Assembly (NCBI GenBank): GCA_949358305.1 | Contig: OX442314.1 | Location: 66,846,429-66,906,428, forward strand | Reading direction: 5' to 3' | Source of the DNA: Strigamia acuminata | Lineage: Eukaryota; Arthropoda; Chilopoda; Geophilomorpha; Linotaeniidae | Length of the DNA stretch: 60,000 nucleotides | Translations under genes and position numbers: made by a program | Shown here: positions 58,476 through 60,000 of the stretch, piece by piece | Layout of the letters: each line of letters starts with the position of its first letter | Numbering within the stretch: position 1 is the first letter of the stretch | The notes under the pieces: model-generated | Databases searched by the model: none | What the model saw: only the letters and a program-made list of their open reading frames with translations | Told to the model about the DNA's origin: nothing

Positions 58476-60000
58476 TTTTGGTGCCGTGACCAGGATGGTC
58501 AAGGATCGAGTCGTCCGGACGAAGCAAAGTCGTTTGTGCGCTCAGTGGGTCGTTCGAATCGCGAAAAGGTTAGGAAGTCGTATTTTCGTCGTAATGGCGT
58601 CGTGTTTGCATCGAGTCGAGCCGCCATGAAGCCAGTGTCGTGTCGTCGCCGAGTGAGGATTCGAAGGAGCCCAGCTGGTCGTTCGGGACGTGGTGAACGA
58701 GGTCGTCGTAGTCGTCTGGTGCCCCGCTGCTTGGACGGGTTGAACAACGTCGTCAAGCGAGTGGATGTCCGCCAGGGGTCGTCTGCGCGTACCCGAAGAT
58801 ATCCGTAGTACACAACGCAATGGACTCTCATCTGAACTTTTCGTGTTTTTTATTTTGATTAAGTTATTTGCTTTTGTCGTATTTAATGCTTTATTCCGAT
58901 GTTATTTAGTTTTGATTTTTTGTAAAGTCGCAATATCTTTTCTGGTTGAGATACGAGCTTACGTTAACGTTAGTGATGTTGCCCTCTGGTGGCAGTCTAC
59001 GGGAATTTCGCTTGCAAGCGGTTCTGAGGTGAATTTAGATAATTTTGATTAGTTTTTCGTATTTTTTTTTTGGGCTTCTAAAAGCCAAGAGTTCGTTCGT
59101 TTCTCGACGAGATTTATTGTGACTGGTGCCAAGCGCCGCTGTCTATTTGTTTTCGTTATGAAAGTGCGTTTTTGAATGTTTTCTAAGTATCTGAATAATT
59201 TGTTTGTTAAGATTAAGAGTGTTTTCTGCTGAGTGAAATTGATTGGTCGTGACCGTTTCTTTCTCGTTAGTCGAGTAGTTTCTTGTCGAGTTCCTCTTGC
59301 AAGAGAGTTTGAGCCGAGTAGTTAGCAGTCACCTTGTCGGTGCGGGCGCTCGCCTGCACGGTTCGACTAAATTTGTCGTGCCGGTCAAGGCGAGAAAGGG
59401 GGTCCGATAGCCATCAGTTTTGCTCAGAATTTTCTTTTTGGAGGGAAAGGTGAAGGGAAACCAATTTATCCCGGTTCATAGTTTCTTTCGAAGTTGAGTT
59501 TGCACGCCACGTGCTAAGGTTTGGGACAATTATTTAATTTTCTCCTGCATATAGTTGATAAAGAGTTTGTCTGTTTTTAGTCTGTCTTGTTCTTGTCTTG
59601 TGATATGCTCAGGTCCCGTCTTCTATAAGGGATTCTGTCTCTCGTTTACGGTTACTTGGCTAGAAAGTATGTCCAAGTATTTTCACTTGATGTTTGAATC
59701 GATTGGGGGTTTCCGGGGGCCGGTGTCTCGCGAACGTCGATTCGGGGACGGGCAAGACGGTGAAGCCCGACGATTGTCAGAACGTTCTCCCTAGTTATTC
59801 GGGTAGGGAAGCGCTGGTCATTTCCTTGAGTCTGACCTGGAAGAAGTCCCGACGCGACTTCAATGGCTTTCTGGTTTGTTCTTGAGAATAACCGAATTTC
59901 GCCACGCTGAGCTTTAGCGCTCAAAAGATAAGAAGCTCCCTTTCATTACGGGTTGCTTAGCAACTTACCTCTACATTTACGCAATTAGACGAGTTGGTGA
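58476..60000 (+). other. Leader of the second BEL/Pao-like element, running off the window
   Basis: At least 1.5 kb after the putative LTR. It contains the primer site (58479), a GC-rich part up to about 58800, then T-rich sequence. A weak inverted repeat is seen at about 59339-59358 (GTGCGGGCG...GCCTGCAC). Several ORFs of 60-115 codons on both strands overlap each other and match no gag-pol feature; I do not support any as a gene. Confidence 0.5.
58479..58496 (+). promoter_or_regulatory. Primer-binding site, tRNA-His type
   Basis: TGGTGCCGTGACCAGGAT is complementary to the 3' end of animal tRNA-His (GTCACGGCACCA). The first 13 nt match perfectly, and the remainder differs at one position from the CCCGGAT version. 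It starts 3 nt after the inferred LTR end. Confidence 0.75.

Larger units (their letters stand above)
57568..60000 (+). mobile_element. Second BEL/Pao-like LTR retrotransposon, 5' part only
   Basis: At 57568 the satellite changes abruptly to TGTTGCTAGCAACC. The break is at GCTAAGT, exactly where the other BEL element entered, and both inserts begin TGTTGC. At 58471-58475 AAACA can close an LTR with TGTT...AACA ends, and 3 nt later comes a clear tRNA-His-type primer site. I infer a plus-strand element with a 908-bp LTR and a leader of at least 1.5 kb; gag-pol would lie beyond base 60000. An alternative is that the array simply ends in unrelated sequence, but the junction and primer site argue against that. 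Confidence 0.65.

Noticed and set aside
58192-58629. 145-aa plus-strand ORF in the second BEL-like element
   Set aside because: It starts at TTG, crosses the inferred LTR end and primer site, and overlaps minus-strand ORFs of similar length; GC-rich sequence makes such open frames likely.

Overview
The window is repeat-only DNA from an animal genome. BEL/Pao retrotransposons are confined to metazoans, and no host gene, rRNA or tRNA gene is visible. An invertebrate, possibly an arthropod, is my guess, but the sequence does not fix the taxon. About 63% of the window is one AT-rich tandem satellite with monomers of about 140-148 bp, split into four blocks (1481-19059, 28391-32850, 34406-46858, 54202-57567) by transposable elements inserted into it.

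Layout. 1-1480 is the right part of a non-autonomous DNA transposon whose complete 1,555-bp copy lies at 32851-34405. It ends in AGGGGG...CCCCCT, has long imperfect terminal inverted repeats and codes for no transposase. 19060-28390 is a complete BEL/Pao LTR retrotransposon on the minus strand: two 1,512-bp LTRs, a 4-bp AAGT target duplication and one 1,746-aa gag-pol ORF. 46859-54201 is a complete Ty3/Gypsy retrotransposon, also on the minus strand: two 544-bp LTRs, a CTAT target duplication, separate gag and pol ORFs joined by a -1 frameshift signal, a tRNA-Ala-type primer site and a polypurine tract. 57568-60000 is the start of a second BEL/Pao-like element on the plus strand, with a putative 908-bp LTR, a clear tRNA-His-type primer site and a leader that runs off the window.

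Satellite organisation. Each monomer has a shared core of about 83 bp followed by one of two main cassettes (GATGAGATC... or GATGTGAAAT...). Monomers recur in an ordered trimer of 147+145+140 bp and in larger blocks, including a clean 1,418-bp tandem duplication. Variant markers such as a 117-bp deletion monomer occur only right of 32 kb. The DNA transposon was copied along with its satellite flanks, so the array grew by large segmental duplications after that insertion. The two LTR elements look recent, because their paired LTRs appear identical by eye.

Working together: there is no host pathway here. The window shows a satellite, possibly pericentromeric or centromeric, acting as a landing pad for retroelements. 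The most informative details are the Gypsy frameshift site GGGAAAC followed by two overlapping TAGs, the tRNA-Ala and tRNA-His primer sites, the displaced primer site and unusual protease (DPGS) and reverse transcriptase (FMDD) motifs of the BEL element, and two BEL-type elements entering the same monomer position.
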